Source of the DNA: Bacteroidales bacterium
GTDB taxonomy: Bacteria > Bacteroidota > Bacteroidia > Bacteroidales > VadinHA17
Length of the DNA: 64,000 nt
Reading direction: 5' to 3'
NCBI GenBank assembly: GCA_016928075.1
Contig: JAFGLJ010000042.1
Coordinates: 124,001-188,000, forward strand
This document shows positions 26,985 to 36,275 of the stretch, piece after piece. How positions within the stretch are numbered: position 1 is the stretch's first letter; each line of letters opens with the position of its first letter. The notes beneath the pieces were generated by a model, which ran no database searches, had not been told where the DNA came from, and saw only the letters and a list, made by a program, of their open reading frames with translations. A program made the position numbers and the translations under genes.

Positions 26985-28883
26985 ATGAGCGACCAGATTA
27001 AACATGAGTGTGGCATAGCAATGATAAAATTGCTTAAGCCGCTGGAATTCTATATTGAAAAATATGGGAGATGGGATTACGGACTCCAAAAGATGTACCT
27101 TATGCTTGAAAAGCAGCATAACAGGGGACAGGATGGTGCAGGAATTGCAGGACTGAAAAAGGGAGTCAAACCCGGTGAAAAATATTTCTTCAGGCAAAGA
27201 TCAAACGGGAGTAATCCCATAAGTGAAATATTCGATACAATCTATGATGATGCAAAAAAATTAGGATTCGATAAACCAGGTGAATTTGATTATACTTTCC
27301 TGAGACAAAAACTTCCTTACGCCTCGGATATTTATCTCGGGCATGTCAGATATGGTACTTATGGTCTCTATAATATTGAACACGTTCACCCGGTAATGAG
27401 ATCTAACAACTGGCGGTCGAGGAACCTGGTGCTGGCAGGTAATTTTAACCTGACAAATGTGAATGATATTTTCGGTTCTCTGTTAGATATCGGCCAGCAC
27501 CCTACTGATTTTTCTGATACGGTTACCATACTTGAAAATGTTGGGCATTTCCTTGACGAGGAAGTGGAGTCACAGTTCAGAAAATACCGTAAGAAAGGTT
27601 TTGCTAAAAAGGAAATCTCTCCTTTGATAGAAGAAAATTTGGAGGTGGCTGAAGTCCTTCGTAATGCGAGCAAAAGATGGGATGGAGGCTATGCCATGGC
27701 AGGAATGCTCGGACATGGAGACGCATTTGTCATAAGGGATCCATGGGGTATACGACCGGTGTTCTATTATATTGATGATGAGGTGATTGTAGTGGCCTCG
27801 GAACGGCCCGTGATTCAAACGGTATTTAACCTGAAGACGGATCAGATTAAAGAACTTCAGCCAGGCTATGGTCTTATTGCAAAATCTTCAGGTGAAACTA
27901 AGGTTGAAATGATACGGGAACCTGGTCCGGAAAAAAAATGCTCTTTTGAACGTATATATTTTTCCAGGGGGACCGATAAATCAATTTACAGGGAGAGAAA
28001 AAAACTGGGTGAGCAACTTACCAGCAGGGTACTCGAAGTGATAAACTACGATCTGGGAAACACTGTATTTTCTTATATACCCAATACAGCTGAAAGTGCA
28101 TTCTATGGCTTAATTAAGGGTCTGGAGGATTATCTAAGGGAGCATAATGTCAAACTTATCAGGGAAAAGGGTAATGAATTGTCAGACCAGGAACTTGAAA
28201 TGATTCTTTCATCCAGGCCGCGCATTGAGAAACTGGCTGTTAAAGATGCAAAACTGAGAACATTTATTACTGAAGATAAATCACGAGAAGACCTGGTTGG
28301 CCATGTCTATGATGTTACATACGGAGTAATAAGAAGGGGAATTGACAGTATGGTGGTACTCGATGATTCCATTGTAAGAGGTACCACCCTTAAAAAAAGT
28401 ATAGTTGGAATACTGGACAGGCTGGATCCCCGTAAAATTGTAATAGTTTCTTCATCACCACAGATAAGATATCCTGATTGCTATGGTATTGATATGACTA
28501 AAATGGGAGATTTCATTGCTTTCAGGGCGGCAATTGAGTTATTGAAAACCAATGGTATGGAAAATAAACTGGCTGAAGTATATGAAAAAGCCTTAAAGGA
28601 GAACCGTAAACCCATGAATGAAATAGTAAATGTTGTGAAAGAAATATATAATCCTTTTTCAGCTGATGAGATATCCACACAGATTGCCCATATGCTTAAA
28701 CTACCTGTAATAAATGCTGAACTTGAAATTATATACCAGTCTATCGAAGGACTGCATGAAGCCTGCCCCGGGCATCTTGGCGACTGGTACTTCACGGGTG
28801 ATTATCCCACCCCCGGGGGCAATAAGGTAGTTAACCAGTCTTTTATTAATTACATGGAAAAAAAGGATACCAGGGCGTATTAG
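26985..28883 (+). CDS. purF: Amidophosphoribosyltransferase, long form
   Basis: 632 residues. First step of purine synthesis, transferring glutamine nitrogen to PRPP. The catalytic cysteine is C9 (HECGIAMI), so a short propeptide must be removed. The Ntn glutaminase motifs HNRGQDGAGIAG and GHVRYGTYG follow. The PRPP-binding loop is VVLDDSIVRGTTLKKSIV. The protein is well above the usual 470-510 residues. The extra length lies in segments such as 70-105 and 185-230 and in a tail after residue 510. Its end overlaps the convergent acyltransferase gene by 4 bases. Confidence 0.92.
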   Translation: MSDQIKHECGIAMIKLLKPLEFYIEKYGRWDYGLQKMYLMLEKQHNRGQDGAGIAGLKKGVKPGEKYFFRQRSNGSNPISEIFDTIYDDAKKLGFDKPGEFDYTFLRQKLPYASDIYLGHVRYGTYGLYNIEHVHPVMRSNNWRSRNLVLAGNFNLTNVNDIFGSLLDIGQHPTDFSDTVTILENVGHFLDEEVESQFRKYRKKGFAKKEISPLIEENLEVAEVLRNASKRWDGGYAMAGMLGHGDAFVIRDPWGIRPVFYYIDDEVIVVASERPVIQTVFNLKTDQIKELQPGYGLIAKSSGETKVEMIREPGPEKKCSFERIYFSRGTDKSIYRERKKLGEQLTSRVLEVINYDLGNTVFSYIPNTAESAFYGLIKGLEDYLREHNVKLIREKGNELSDQELEMILSSRPRIEKLAVKDAKLRTFITEDKSREDLVGHVYDVTYGVIRRGIDSMVVLDDSIVRGTTLKKSIVGILDRLDPRKIVIVSSSPQIRYPDCYGIDMTKMGDFIAFRAAIELLKTNGMENKLAEVYEKALKENRKPMNEIVNVVKEIYNPFSADEISTQIAHMLKLPVINAELEIIYQSIEGLHEACPGHLGDWYFTGDYPTPGGNKVVNQSFINYMEKKDTRAY

Positions 28884-29824
28884 TTGCCAATTTCATAATC
28901 TTCCCGGTAGGATGCAAGGTGACGGTTTATTTTCTCAACATACATGTCCTTGATGGTTATCATGATGCCCGTTTCATTAACTTTTCCGAAGCTTTCATTA
29001 TGAATGGTCCCAAATGTGCGCATGGTAGGCGACAGGTTCATGTAGGCATTTATGAGTGGAGGGATGGTCTCTCCTATTTTTCTTACTTCCTGCGACAGTA
29101 TCTTATAATCATCCTTGTAATTATCAGTAGTGAAAATGCTCTTCATAAGCTCCTCATCAATATCCAGAGAAATATCTTTCTTCGGTACCACCAGCCTTTC
29201 AGGATCACTGAAATGCTTTTTCATGAAATATATTATCATGCTGCGGGCATGTATATGAAAATGAGGGTACATGGTAACCTTACCAAATAAGTACTTCACC
29301 GATGGATTCTCAATCACTATTGCTCCCAGACCATCCCAGAGATTATCAAGAGCATACAGGCTTTTTCTGCCCTTGGCCTTGGATTGATAATCAGGCTGGA
29401 CGAATGATCTTCCAAGTTCCATCAGGTTTGGAAGGAATTCCTTTGTGAATTTCTCAGAGAAATTGAAATAATCATACGAAGCCATATCCCTGGGATCAAC
29501 CTTCTTCTTGCTGTCATCATGAATATAAAACCTGTATCCTCCTATAATATCCCTGTTCTCCGGATCCCAGACAATCAGCTGCTGATGAGGTGATTCCTCA
29601 GATAGATCATATTCATCAAGGTCAATCTCTTTTCCTGTTCCTCCGCCGGCACCCCTGAAAGTGAGCTCCCTTAGCCTTCCAACCTCGTGCATGAGGCCAG
29701 GTGAATCATGGCTCGTAAAAATATAAACCTCGTTGTTTGCATTATTCGTCTTCCTTAAAAGCTTATCACTGGTAAGCTCCTTCTCAATCTCATGCAGCGG
29801 TAATGCATCTACAATTTTCTTCAT
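28880..29824 (-). CDS. glsB: N-acyltransferase of the OlsB/GlsB type (glycine lipid synthesis)
   Basis: 314 residues, soluble, with a GNAT-like acyltransferase fold: GLMHEVGRLRELTFRGAGGGTG, IIGGYRFYIHD and NLMELGRSFVQPDYQ. The last is the conserved ELGRSxV motif of ornithine-lipid and glycine-lipid N-acyltransferases. In Bacteroides this type makes N-acylglycine from a 3-hydroxyacyl donor. The partner O-acyltransferase gene lies directly upstream on the same strand, which supports the assignment. The ATG at 29824 is preferred over an upstream TTG. The exact amino-acid substrate is inferred. Confidence 0.78.
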   Translation of the reverse strand: MKKIVDALPLHEIEKELTSDKLLRKTNNANNEVYIFTSHDSPGLMHEVGRLRELTFRGAGGGTGKEIDLDEYDLSEESPHQQLIVWDPENRDIIGGYRFYIHDDSKKKVDPRDMASYDYFNFSEKFTKEFLPNLMELGRSFVQPDYQSKAKGRKSLYALDNLWDGLGAIVIENPSVKYLFGKVTMYPHFHIHARSMIIYFMKKHFSDPERLVVPKKDISLDIDEELMKSIFTTDNYKDDYKILSQEVRKIGETIPPLINAYMNLSPTMRTFGTIHNESFGKVNETGIMITIKDMYVEKINRHLASYREDYEIGN

Positions 29825-29909
29825 AATTAACTGTTTAAGCCGCAAGTTATTTTAGTCTGTTTAACTAAAACGGGCGAAAGGTTCAATCCAAAAATACGAA
29901 AATTATCAC

Positions 29910-30749
29910 TTATTGAATCGCCTCAGCCAGTTCATAAGACTTACCTTTAATCCATTCTGCCCACTCAATTGGTGTTTTGGACTTATCAAATGTTTCCCAG
30001 GGTATTCGTTCACCAAAAACTATATGCAATTCCTTGTTCTTCTGCTGAAACATTTCATCAGGCAGATAGAGCATTTCAATGTTCGCTTTAATCCCCAGTG
30101 CTTTCCTGAAATTTGAAAGGTTATAAAACCAGTTTGAATTTCTTCCTGAGAAATAGACCGGGAAAATATCACGTTTATGTTTGATGGCTTTTACAAGAAA
30201 ATTTTTCTGCCATTGCAGGTCTTTTATTTCACCATGTTTTTTTCTTGAACATAAACCGGCAGGGAAATAAAGTATCTGGGAATCAGAAGCATATGCTTCT
30301 TCAATCTCTTTCGCAGATTCCCTTGCCTGGCTGCCATGCTTGTTTATTGGCAGGAATATTCCTGACATGTTCCCTATATTCATCAGGATGTCGTTGACCG
30401 GAAACTTTATATCATCGAAATATTTTGATAATTCCTTCATGAAAACCAGCCCGTCGAGACCCCCGAGCGGATGATTTGAAACAAATACATACCGCCCTTT
30501 ATCAGGTATATTATGTTTGTTATGAACGCGGTAATTTATCCCGAGGTATTCCAGACCGGCTTTTACCAGCTCAATATCATTGAGATCACCGTATTTAGTC
30601 ATAAAATCATTGACCTCATCCTCATGGATTACCCTTTTAAGGTACCTTATAATAAAACCCGGAATTAATCTTGCAAGCTTCGGATTTTTATCCCTGAATA
30701 TGTTCTTAATGTCTATCCTGCTCTCTGCAGATTCTTTATTATCACTCAT
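29910..30749 (-). CDS. glsA: PlsC-like O-acyltransferase (glycine lipid synthesis)
   Basis: 279 residues. The acyltransferase core has SNHPLGGLDGLVF (catalytic His and Asp), then FLPINKHG and ILYFPAGLCSRKKHGEIKDLQWQKNF, and FPVYFSGRNS. It probably adds the second acyl chain to an N-acylamino-acid to give the mature glycine or ornithine lipid. The spacing is H-x5-D rather than the classic H-x4-D. It is first of a two-gene unit with the N-acyltransferase, 85 bases apart. A TAAATTTG box lies 35 bases upstream of its ATG on the minus strand (30784-30791). Confidence 0.78.
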   Translation of the reverse strand: MSDNKESAESRIDIKNIFRDKNPKLARLIPGFIIRYLKRVIHEDEVNDFMTKYGDLNDIELVKAGLEYLGINYRVHNKHNIPDKGRYVFVSNHPLGGLDGLVFMKELSKYFDDIKFPVNDILMNIGNMSGIFLPINKHGSQARESAKEIEEAYASDSQILYFPAGLCSRKKHGEIKDLQWQKNFLVKAIKHKRDIFPVYFSGRNSNWFYNLSNFRKALGIKANIEMLYLPDEMFQQKNKELHIVFGERIPWETFDKSKTPIEWAEWIKGKSYELAEAIQ

Positions 30750-30898
30750 TTAGTTACCCCCTGAATGCAAATATTTGGCACTGCAAATTTAATCAAAAAA
30801 CACTAAATCAGCGTAAACGAACCGCATACTTTAGCACTTTTTGGTCCTTGGTTATTGTTATAAAAAACAAAGGAAAATATTAAAAGTTATCAACAAAG

Positions 30899-30933
30899 TG
30901 TAAAAAAATGGGATAAAGTGGGGGAAAGTGGCG
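30899..30933 (+). promoter_or_regulatory. MraZ operator upstream of the dcw cluster
   Basis: Three boxes TGGGA (30909), TGGGG (30919) and TGGCG (30929) lie exactly 10 bases apart with 5-base spacers, and a weaker TGTAA box precedes them at 30899. Repeats of TGGGN-N5 are the known MraZ recognition pattern. The array ends 39 bases before the mraZ ATG, so autoregulation of the cluster is expected. Confidence 0.82.
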
Positions 30934-30971
30934 ATTTTTTCTTAATTTTACCCTCAAACCTGTTTTTTTAT

Positions 30972-31439
30972 ATGGCCACATTCATAGGTGATTACAGTTG
31001 CAAGATTGATGCCAAAGGGAGGCTGATTTTTCCGTCTGCTTTCAAAAAGCAGATGCCATCAGGCTCACAGGATCATTTTGTGGTAAGGCGTGACATCTTT
31101 GAACAGTGTCTGGTCTTATACACATCCGAGGACTGGGAAGTGCAAATGAATAAGATCCGAAGCAGGATAAATCCTTACAACAGGGAACATAATATGTTTC
31201 TGCGTAATTTCTTTAAGGGAACGGCAGAAATGATTCTCGATAGCAGTAATCGTTTGCTGATCCCGCGGAGATTGCTCGAAATAGCGGGTATTAAAAAGGA
31301 AGTTGTGCTGGCCGGTCAGGATGGCCGTATAGAAATATGGGCAGGTGAGAAATACAATAAGATTGATATGCCAGTGGGCGATTTTGCTGACCTGGCTGAA
31401 AAACTTATGGGAGGTAAATTACCTGAAGAAGAATTATGA
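30972..31439 (+). CDS. mraZ: Transcriptional regulator MraZ
   Basis: 155 residues with two SpoVT-AbrB-like repeats, DAKGRLIFPSAF near the N terminus and DSSNRLLIPRRLLEIA near residue 90. It binds the TGGGN repeats upstream of its own gene and controls the dcw cluster. The ATG at 30972 (MATFIGDYSCKIDAKGR) is the family start; a longer in-frame version would run back through the operator. Its stop overlaps the rsmH start by 4 bases. Confidence 0.95.
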   Translation: MATFIGDYSCKIDAKGRLIFPSAFKKQMPSGSQDHFVVRRDIFEQCLVLYTSEDWEVQMNKIRSRINPYNREHNMFLRNFFKGTAEMILDSSNRLLIPRRLLEIAGIKKEVVLAGQDGRIEIWAGEKYNKIDMPVGDFADLAEKLMGGKLPEEEL

Positions 31440-32335
31440 TGATATACCATGTCCCTGCATTGCTGAATGAATGTATTGACGGGCTGAACATTCAGCCTGA
31501 CGGGATTTATGTTGATGCAACTTTCGGGGGTGGTGGTCATTCAAGGGAAATTCTCAAGCATATTGAAAAAGGGAAGCTAATAGCTTTTGATCAGGATAAA
31601 AATGCTGAAATAAATAAACCGGTTGATGACCGGTTTCTGTTTATTAATCAGAATTTCCGTTTTCTCAGGAATAATCTCCTTTACCTGGGTATACCCTCAA
31701 TCAACGGTTTGCTGGCTGATCTGGGCGTTTCTTCGAGGCAGTTCGATGATCCGGAAAGAGGGTTTTCATACCGATTTGAAGCAGGGCTTGACATGCGTAT
31801 GAACCAGGGTGCAGGATCTACGGCTGCTGATATTGTTAATAAATACCCGCAGAATGAGCTTAAAAGGATTTTGACTGATTACGGGGAATTCAGAAATGCA
31901 GGTGACCTGGCCTCGGCAATTGTATCATACAGGATGATATCTCCTATTGGCACTACAGCAGATATGGTGGAGTCAGTTAGGGAGTTTATACCATCAAAGT
32001 CGGAGAATAAGTTCCTTTCCAGGTTGTTCCAGGCCCTCAGGATTGAATTGAACAGGGAAACTGAATTTCTGAGAGAAATGCTGGTGCAGGCAACTGAAAT
32101 GCTGATTAAAGGCGGAAGGATTGCAGTGATTACATATCATTCGGTAGAAGACAGGCTGGTAAAGAATTTTTTCAGGACCGGGAATTTTGAGGGTCGTGAA
32201 GAAAAAGACTTTTATGGGAATCCTGTCAGCCCTTTCATACTGGTAAACAAAAAAGTTATAACTCCCTCTGAGGAAGAAATCCGCAGGAACAAAAGAGTAA
32301 GAAGTGCAAAATTAAGAGTGGCAGAAAAAAAATAG
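31436..32335 (+). CDS. rsmH: 16S rRNA m4C1402 methyltransferase RsmH
   Basis: 299 residues. N4-methylates C1402 of 16S rRNA. The SAM-binding loop is VDATFGGGGHSREIL, followed by LLADLGVSSRQFDDPERGFSY, RLFQALRIELNRE and the C-terminal ITYHSVEDRLVKNFF. All are standard for the family (formerly MraW). It starts inside the mraZ stop region (ATGATG). Confidence 0.96.
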   Translation: MMIYHVPALLNECIDGLNIQPDGIYVDATFGGGGHSREILKHIEKGKLIAFDQDKNAEINKPVDDRFLFINQNFRFLRNNLLYLGIPSINGLLADLGVSSRQFDDPERGFSYRFEAGLDMRMNQGAGSTAADIVNKYPQNELKRILTDYGEFRNAGDLASAIVSYRMISPIGTTADMVESVREFIPSKSENKFLSRLFQALRIELNRETEFLREMLVQATEMLIKGGRIAVITYHSVEDRLVKNFFRTGNFEGREEKDFYGNPVSPFILVNKKVITPSEEEIRRNKRVRSAKLRVAEKK

Positions 32336-32340
32336 ATATT

Positions 32341-32703
32341 ATGGATAATAACCGGGAAACAACAACAAAGGTTAAGCAGCATAAACGGGAAGGTTTTGTT
32401 AAAAGCCTGTTCAGTGGATCACTGTTCAGTGAAAAAATTATTCTTGGCAACCTGCCATATTTATTATTCCTCACTGCCCTGGGGGCTCTGTATATAGCCA
32501 ACAGGTTTCATGCAGAAAAAATAATAAGGAAAACCGACCTGTTGCAGGAGGAAGTTAAAGAGCTGAGAGCGGAAGCTATGGCCACCACTTCTGAACTGAT
32601 GTATCTAAGCAAGCAATCACAGGTAAAAAAGCTGGTAAACCAGCGCGGACTTGAATTGGAAGAATTAAATGAACCACCTTATAAAATTGTGATAAAAAAA
32701 TAA
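32341..32703 (+). CDS. ftsL: FtsL-like cell division protein
   Basis: 120 residues with a short cytoplasmic N terminus rich in Lys and Arg, one membrane helix at about 37-57 (LPYLLFLTALGALYIANRF) and a periplasmic helical stretch likely to form a coiled coil (TDLLQEEVKELRAEAMATTSELMYLSKQSQVKKLV). Size, topology and position between rsmH and ftsI identify it as the FtsL counterpart, which links FtsQ/FtsB to FtsW/FtsI. Sequence identity in this family is low. Confidence 0.82.
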   Translation: MDNNRETTTKVKQHKREGFVKSLFSGSLFSEKIILGNLPYLLFLTALGALYIANRFHAEKIIRKTDLLQEEVKELRAEAMATTSELMYLSKQSQVKKLVNQRGLELEELNEPPYKIVIKK

Positions 32704-32705
32704 AT

Positions 32706-34808
32706 ATGGCATTGAGGGATGAAATAATATGGCGTAGCGGGATAATATATATTGCTATCATTCTTATAGCCATTGGCATAATGGTACGCATTTTTATTAT
32801 CCAGTTTCCCCAGGGTGATAAATGGGCCGAGATGGGTGAGGAGTATGTTTACAAGACTGATGTGGTACCGGCAAACAGGGGTGATATTCTTTCTGACGAT
32901 GGAAGGTTACTTGCCAGCTCAATTCCATATTATTCAGTTTATATTGACACCAGGAGCACTGGCATGGATCAGCAGACATGGACCCAGGGACTGGACGGAC
33001 TTTGTGATGGTTTATCTAAGATAATTGGATTGAAGTCTGCTGAAGAATGGAAACGTGACCTTACTATTGCCAGAAGAAACGGGGAAAGATATCACCTTAT
33101 AAAAAAAGAGGTAAACCACAATACACTGAAAGAACTCAAGAAGTTACCCATTTTCAAACATGGGAGGTACAGGGGTGGTTTTATAGCGGAAACAGAAAAT
33201 GAAAGGAAAAGGCCACACATGAGACTGGCCGCTCGTACCATAGGCTACCTGACAGAAGGTGCCAGTGGCAATGTGGTTGGATTGGAAGGGGCATATGACG
33301 AAGAACTCACAGGTGTAAGCGGATCGGTATTAAAGCAGCGGCTTACCGGTGGGGCCTGGATGCCTGTAAATAATGAAAATTCGGTTGAGCCCATGGACGG
33401 GAATGATATCCTTACCACAATAAATATTGACCTGCAGGATGTGGCTGAAACAGCACTGGAGAAACAACTGCTGCAGCATAATGCCCATCATGGAGTTGCA
33501 GTGCTGATGGAAGTGAAAACGGGGGATATCAAGGCTATGGTAAATCTTGAGCTAGGCAAAGACGGGAATTATCATGAATTATATAATTATGCTGTGGGGG
33601 AAAGCACTGAACCCGGTTCTACCTTCAAACTGGCTTCATTTATTGCGGTCCTCGAAGATGGGCTTGTAAATCTCGATGATACAATACATACAGGCAATGG
33701 CGAGGTAAAATATTATGATAAAACAATAAGAGATGCCAAACGAGGAGGCTATGGTAAGTTAAGTGTAAAGGAGGTTTTTGAGAAATCCTCAAACGTCGGG
33801 ACAGCCATGATAATTTACGAAAACTATAAAGGGCGACCCGGAGATTATGTCGACAGGCTATACCGTATGGGCCTGAATGATAAGCTGGGTTTAGATATAA
33901 AAGGAGAAGGCACCCCACTGATAAGGTACCCCGGTGATAAATACTGGTCGGGTATTTCACTGCCAATGATGTCCCATGGCTATGAAGTGCAGATGACACC
34001 ACTTCAGTTACTTACTTTTTATAATGCTATTGCTAATGGCGGGCGAATGATGAAGCCTCGTTTAGTTAGGGAAATTCAATACCATGGCGAGACCATAAAG
34101 AAAATAAATCCGGAAGTACTAAATCCAGCCATATGCTCCCACTCAACCATTGAAAAAATTAGGACATTGCTTGAAGGGGTTGTGGAAAACGGCACTGCAA
34201 AGAATCTGGATAATGATACATATAAGATTGCCGGAAAAACAGGCACCGCACAGATAGCAAATGAAAAGTATGGTTATAAACATGGTGGTAAGGTGTCTTA
34301 CCAGGCTTCATTTGTGGGATACTTCCCTGCAGAGAACCCTGTCTATTCATGTATCGTTGTGGTAAATGCGCCCTCAAACTCAGTCTATTACGGAAACCTG
34401 GTGGCAGGCCCGGTATTTAAGGAAATAGCTGATAAAGTCTATGCAACACGTTTCTTCAACACGCCTCAGAAGCCTGATTACAGCCTTCCGAAAGTGAAAA
34501 AGGGATATCGTGATGATACAGAATACCTGCTGGCTGACCTTGGAGTAAAACATAATCACGGGGGGAAAGAGAAATGGATTGAGCCTTTTAAACACCAGGA
34601 TACTCTTAAACTGAAGGAGCTGGAACTTATTGAAAATTTGGTTCCCAATGTTACAGGAATGGGACTGAAGGATGCATTGTTCTTACTCGAAAATTCAGGA
34701 TTGAAAGTGACAGTTGAAGGCTGGGGTGAAGTGGTAAACCAGTCATTGAGGCCAGGAACAAGGATAGAACCAGGTTCGAATATTAATATTGAATTGCAGC
34801 ACAGATGA
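32706..34808 (+). CDS. ftsI: Division transpeptidase FtsI/PBP3 with C-terminal PASTA domain
   Basis: 700 residues. N-terminal membrane anchor (about 12-33), then the PBP dimerisation domain (PANRGDILSDDGRLLASS). The transpeptidase has the serine motif S305-T-F-K308, the S361-S-N363 motif and K511-T-G. The last 60 residues form a PASTA-like domain (NVTGMGLKDALFLLENSGLKV, PGTRIEPGSNINI). It cross-links septal peptidoglycan as partner of FtsW. The PASTA tail is absent from the E. coli enzyme. Confidence 0.93.
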   Translation: MALRDEIIWRSGIIYIAIILIAIGIMVRIFIIQFPQGDKWAEMGEEYVYKTDVVPANRGDILSDDGRLLASSIPYYSVYIDTRSTGMDQQTWTQGLDGLCDGLSKIIGLKSAEEWKRDLTIARRNGERYHLIKKEVNHNTLKELKKLPIFKHGRYRGGFIAETENERKRPHMRLAARTIGYLTEGASGNVVGLEGAYDEELTGVSGSVLKQRLTGGAWMPVNNENSVEPMDGNDILTTINIDLQDVAETALEKQLLQHNAHHGVAVLMEVKTGDIKAMVNLELGKDGNYHELYNYAVGESTEPGSTFKLASFIAVLEDGLVNLDDTIHTGNGEVKYYDKTIRDAKRGGYGKLSVKEVFEKSSNVGTAMIIYENYKGRPGDYVDRLYRMGLNDKLGLDIKGEGTPLIRYPGDKYWSGISLPMMSHGYEVQMTPLQLLTFYNAIANGGRMMKPRLVREIQYHGETIKKINPEVLNPAICSHSTIEKIRTLLEGVVENGTAKNLDNDTYKIAGKTGTAQIANEKYGYKHGGKVSYQASFVGYFPAENPVYSCIVVVNAPSNSVYYGNLVAGPVFKEIADKVYATRFFNTPQKPDYSLPKVKKGYRDDTEYLLADLGVKHNHGGKEKWIEPFKHQDTLKLKELELIENLVPNVTGMGLKDALFLLENSGLKVTVEGWGEVVNQSLRPGTRIEPGSNINIELQHR

Positions 34809-36265
34809 TAAGACTAACAGAAATATTAAAAGGTATTGATTATTCAATAGTTGGTCATGCAGATGATATTTCTGTTACCAGTATTTGCTTTGATTCCAGG
34901 AAGACTTCGAAAAATGACCTTTTTGTTGCAGTCAGGGGTACCATAACGGATGGGCATAATCATATAAATGAGGCCATAGATCTTGGTGCAACTGCGGTGA
35001 TATGTGAAAAGATACCCTCGAACCCTGATCCTGACATCTGCTGGGTTCAAGTAAAAAATTCTGCTTATGCCCTTGCTGTATGTGCTTCAAATTATTATGA
35101 TAATCCTGCCAGTAAGATAAAGCTGGTAGGAGTTACAGGAACTAACGGGAAAACAACAACGGCAACACTTCTATACAGGTTATTTACTACACAGGGTTAC
35201 AGGGCCGGACTATTATCAACCGTGAAAAATTATATAGCCGGCAAAGAATTGGAGGCCACACTTACTACTCCTGATCCCGTGAGAACTAACATGCTGTTAA
35301 GGGAAATGATTAATGCAGGCTGTGAATTTGCATTTATGGAAGTTAGTTCTCATGCTATTGTGCAGAACAGGATAGCTGGCCTCTCCTTTAATATGGGCAT
35401 TTTTACGAATATTTCCCATGATCATCTTGATTATCATGGCAGTTTCGATAATTATCTGAAAGCAAAAAAAACATTTTTTGATCAGCTGCCCGAGGGATCA
35501 ATTGCCCTGGTCAATGCTGATGACCGTAACGGGAGTCTGATGTTACAGAATTGCAGGGCGGCTAAATATGAATATTCATTAAGGACCGTGGCTGATTTTA
35601 CATGCAGGATCATTGAGCACAGGATTGACGGTATGAGTCTCAGGTTCGGAAACCAGGAAGTATGGACATGCTTAATTGGTGAATTCAATGCTTATAATCT
35701 TCTGGCTGTTGTTTCAGCTGCAGAATTACTTGGCCGGGACCGCCTTGAAGTCCTGACCAGTATCAGTACTCTTAAACCTGTGCCCGGGAGGTTTGAGGTG
35801 ATAAGATCCGGTATGGGCACAACGGCTATAGTGGATTATGCACATACCCCCGATGCACTGGACAATGTTTTGGAAACAATAAATAAAATAAGGACAACTG
35901 GAAACAGGCTCATTACAGTAGTTGGTGCAGGAGGTGACCGGGACAGGAGTAAACGGCCTATTATGGCCAGAATCAGTGTTGAAAAAAGTGACAGGGTAAT
36001 ATTAACATCAGATAATCCCCGTACTGAAGATCCTGAAGAAATAATTGACGATATGATTAAGGGCGTGCCTGAGCAGATGCGGGATAAGGTATTGAGGATC
36101 ACTGACAGGCGTGAGGCAATACGTACCGCCTCAATAATAGCCGGTGAAAATGATATAATTCTTGTTGCAGGGAAAGGTCATGAAACATACCAGGAAATAA
36201 TGGGTCAGCGCTATCATTTCGATGACAGGGAGGAATTAAGAAAAGTACTTATGTCGGCAAACTAA
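34805..36265 (+). CDS. murE: UDP-MurNAc-tripeptide ligase MurE
   Basis: 486 residues. Adds the third residue to UDP-MurNAc-dipeptide using ATP. P-loop [23 protein letters not shown], and the substrate-selecting motif DNPR in [10 protein letters not shown], which indicates meso-diaminopimelate rather than lysine. The start overlaps the ftsI stop by 4 bases (ATGA). Confidence 0.95.
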   Translation: MIRLTEILKGIDYSIVGHADDISVTSICFDSRKTSKNDLFVAVRGTITDGHNHINEAIDLGATAVICEKIPSNPDPDICWVQVKNSAYALAVCASNYYDNPASKIKLVGVTGTNGKTTTATLLYRLFTTQGYRAGLLSTVKNYIAGKELEATLTTPDPVRTNMLLREMINAGCEFAFMEVSSHAIVQNRIAGLSFNMGIFTNISHDHLDYHGSFDNYLKAKKTFFDQLPEGSIALVNADDRNGSLMLQNCRAAKYEYSLRTVADFTCRIIEHRIDGMSLRFGNQEVWTCLIGEFNAYNLLAVVSAAELLGRDRLEVLTSISTLKPVPGRFEVIRSGMGTTAIVDYAHTPDALDNVLETINKIRTTGNRLITVVGAGGDRDRSKRPIMARISVEKSDRVILTSDNPRTEDPEEIIDDMIKGVPEQMRDKVLRITDRREAIRTASIIAGENDIILVAGKGHETYQEIMGQRYHFDDREELRKVLMSAN

Positions 36266-36275
36266 ATTATTAATA

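Noticed and set aside
30887-30895. TTATCAACA, resembling a DnaA box, just before the MraZ operator
   Set aside because: A single near-match in AT-rich sequence, with no cluster of boxes, no AT-rich unwinding region and no dnaA or dnaN gene nearby.
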